Shown in pieces: positions 6,749 to 7,506 of a stretch of DNA of 7,506 nucleotides. The notes beneath the pieces are model-generated. The model had not been told where the DNA came from and ran no database searches. It was given only the letters and a program-made list of their open reading frames with translations. The position numbers and the translations under genes were made by a program. Position 1 is the stretch's first letter. Every line of letters begins with the position of its first letter. The DNA lies in the NCBI GenBank assembly GCA_937920335.1, contig CALGUT010000658.1:1-7506 (forward strand), written 5' to 3'. The stretch comes from an uncultured Opitutales bacterium (lineage in GTDB: Bacteria > Verrucomicrobiota > Verrucomicrobiia > Opitutales > UBA2995).

Positions 6749-7506
6749 GCTAATATTTCGGGGATGATTTCACCGTGGACATCGGTGAGGCGAATATCGC
6801 GACCACTGTATCGGTAAGTTAAATTGTGAAAGTCGATGCCGAGGAGGTTGAGCATGTTGGCATGCATATCGTGCACCGTGAGTTTGTTTTCAACAACCCG
6901 GTAGCCGTATTCGTCAGTGGCTCCGTAAATGGTGCCACCTTTGACCCCGCCGCCAGCCATCCACATGCTGAATCCTTGGGGATTGTGATCCCGTCCATTG
7001 GTGCCTTGAGCAAACGGTGTCCGACCGAACTCTCCGCTGAAGACTAAAAGGGTGGTGTCCAGAAGGCCGCGTGACTTGAGATCCTTTATCAGTGCTGCAA
7101 TCGGCTGATCGACGGCCATGGCATTTTTCTGGTGTCCGTCGATTAGATTACTGTGTTGGTCCCAACGGTCTCCGTTCCCAGGGTTGATGGTAAGCTCAAC
7201 AAACCGTACCCCGCGCTCAACCAAACGACGCGCCATTAAACACTGAGCGCCATAGGCGCGGGTGTTTTTGTAGGGAGCATCCAGGCCATAGAGCTTCTTG
7301 GTCGCTTCACTTTCGTTGTCGATGTTGGCAACATCTGGAACTTCCATCTGCATTTTGAATGCCAACTCGTAGTTTTGGATAGCCGATTCTATGGCTTCCG
7401 CGTGGGCAACACGTGCCTCAAGGTTTGCGTCGATCTCGTGAAGGTAATCAAGCTTTGTCTTTTGGATGGTGTCTGAGCTTTCCTGAAAGGTGGTGTTGTT
7501 GAGGAC
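6745..7506 (-). CDS. DUF1501 family protein, C-terminal part; 5' end beyond the right edge
   Basis: The frame is open to the right edge, giving 253 residues of a family usually about 400-490 residues long, so the N-terminus (often with a Tat signal) is missing. The TTG at 7363-7365 is internal: the preceding residues (for example EARVAHAEAIESAIQNYE) read into LAFKMQ, the family's typical YELAFxMQ stretch. Counting from the right edge, other hallmarks are the Trp-Asp-x-His motif (115-118), GEFGRTP (158-164), GRDHNPQG (171-178), AGGGVKGG (184-191), GATDEYG (195-201), LTVHDMHANML (209-219) and SGRDIRLTDVHGE (234-246), which end the protein. DUF1501 proteins are related to the alkaline phosphatase/sulfatase superfamily; their reaction is not established. 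In these phyla the gene commonly follows a PSCyt1-PSD1 (DUF1549/DUF1553) gene, which may lie just off the right edge. Its TGA overlaps the next gene's ATG by four bases, implying one transcript and related function. Confidence 0.96.
   Translation of the reverse strand, partial: VLNNTTFQESSDTIQKTKLDYLHEIDANLEARVAHAEAIESAIQNYELAFKMQMEVPDVANIDNESEATKKLYGLDAPYKNTRAYGAQCLMARRLVERGVRFVELTINPGNGDRWDQHSNLIDGHQKNAMAVDQPIAALIKDLKSRGLLDTTLLVFSGEFGRTPFAQGTNGRDHNPQGFSMWMAGGGVKGGTIYGATDEYGYRVVENKLTVHDMHANMLNLLGIDFHNLTYRYSGRDIRLTDVHGEIIPEILA

Noticed and set aside
1..7506. CRISPR array, tRNA/rRNA, insertion sequence, defence or phage module
   Set aside because: No regularly spaced repeats, RNA-gene signatures, transposase or integrase motifs, or terminal inverted repeats were seen; nearly all sequence is accounted for by six genes.

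Overview
The window looks like a piece of a chromosome from the PVC superphylum (Planctomycetota/Verrucomicrobiota), with Verrucomicrobiota slightly favoured. The reasons are family content rather than any marker gene: an S1-type sulfatase, a DUF1501 protein, and a 'planctomycete-type' cytochrome c domain (CVKCHG...MPP) fused to leucine-rich-repeat-like and beta-propeller segments. DUF1501 and PSCyt1-type domains are especially abundant in these phyla. GC content looks moderate (roughly half), and the start codons visible here lack clear Shine-Dalgarno sequences. No rRNA, tRNA, CRISPR array, insertion sequence, integrase or phage gene is visible.

Layout. (1) Positions 2-1144, plus strand: the C-terminal three quarters or so of a sulfatase whose beginning lies off the left edge. 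(2) Positions 1172-4732, minus strand: a compact three-gene ABC importer operon of the CUT2/ribose-type family, transcribed in the order substrate-binding lipoprotein, double ATPase, permease. The binding-protein stop codon abuts the GTG start of the ATPase with no gap, and 21 bases separate the ATPase from the permease. The operon converges on the sulfatase with only 27 bases between stops. (3) Positions 4733-4897: the only real intergenic space (165 bases), presumably the promoter/operator region of the transporter; it holds an imperfect 22-bp palindrome flanked by a 7-bp direct repeat. (4) Positions 4898-7506, minus strand: a DUF1501 gene running in from off the right edge, whose stop overlaps by four bases (ATGA) the start of a 616-residue exported cytochrome c/LRR-like/beta-propeller protein.

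How the genes may work together (inference). The ABC operon is a complete importer for a small sugar or related ligand whose identity cannot be read from the sequence. The sulfatase would remove sulfate esters from a carbohydrate or other sulfated substrate and could supply ligand to the importer, but the two are convergent and not co-transcribed. The DUF1501 and cytochrome-propeller genes are translationally coupled and probably form an exported envelope module of unknown biochemical role. The most unusual object in the window is the cytochrome-LRR-propeller fusion; everything else belongs to well-known families.
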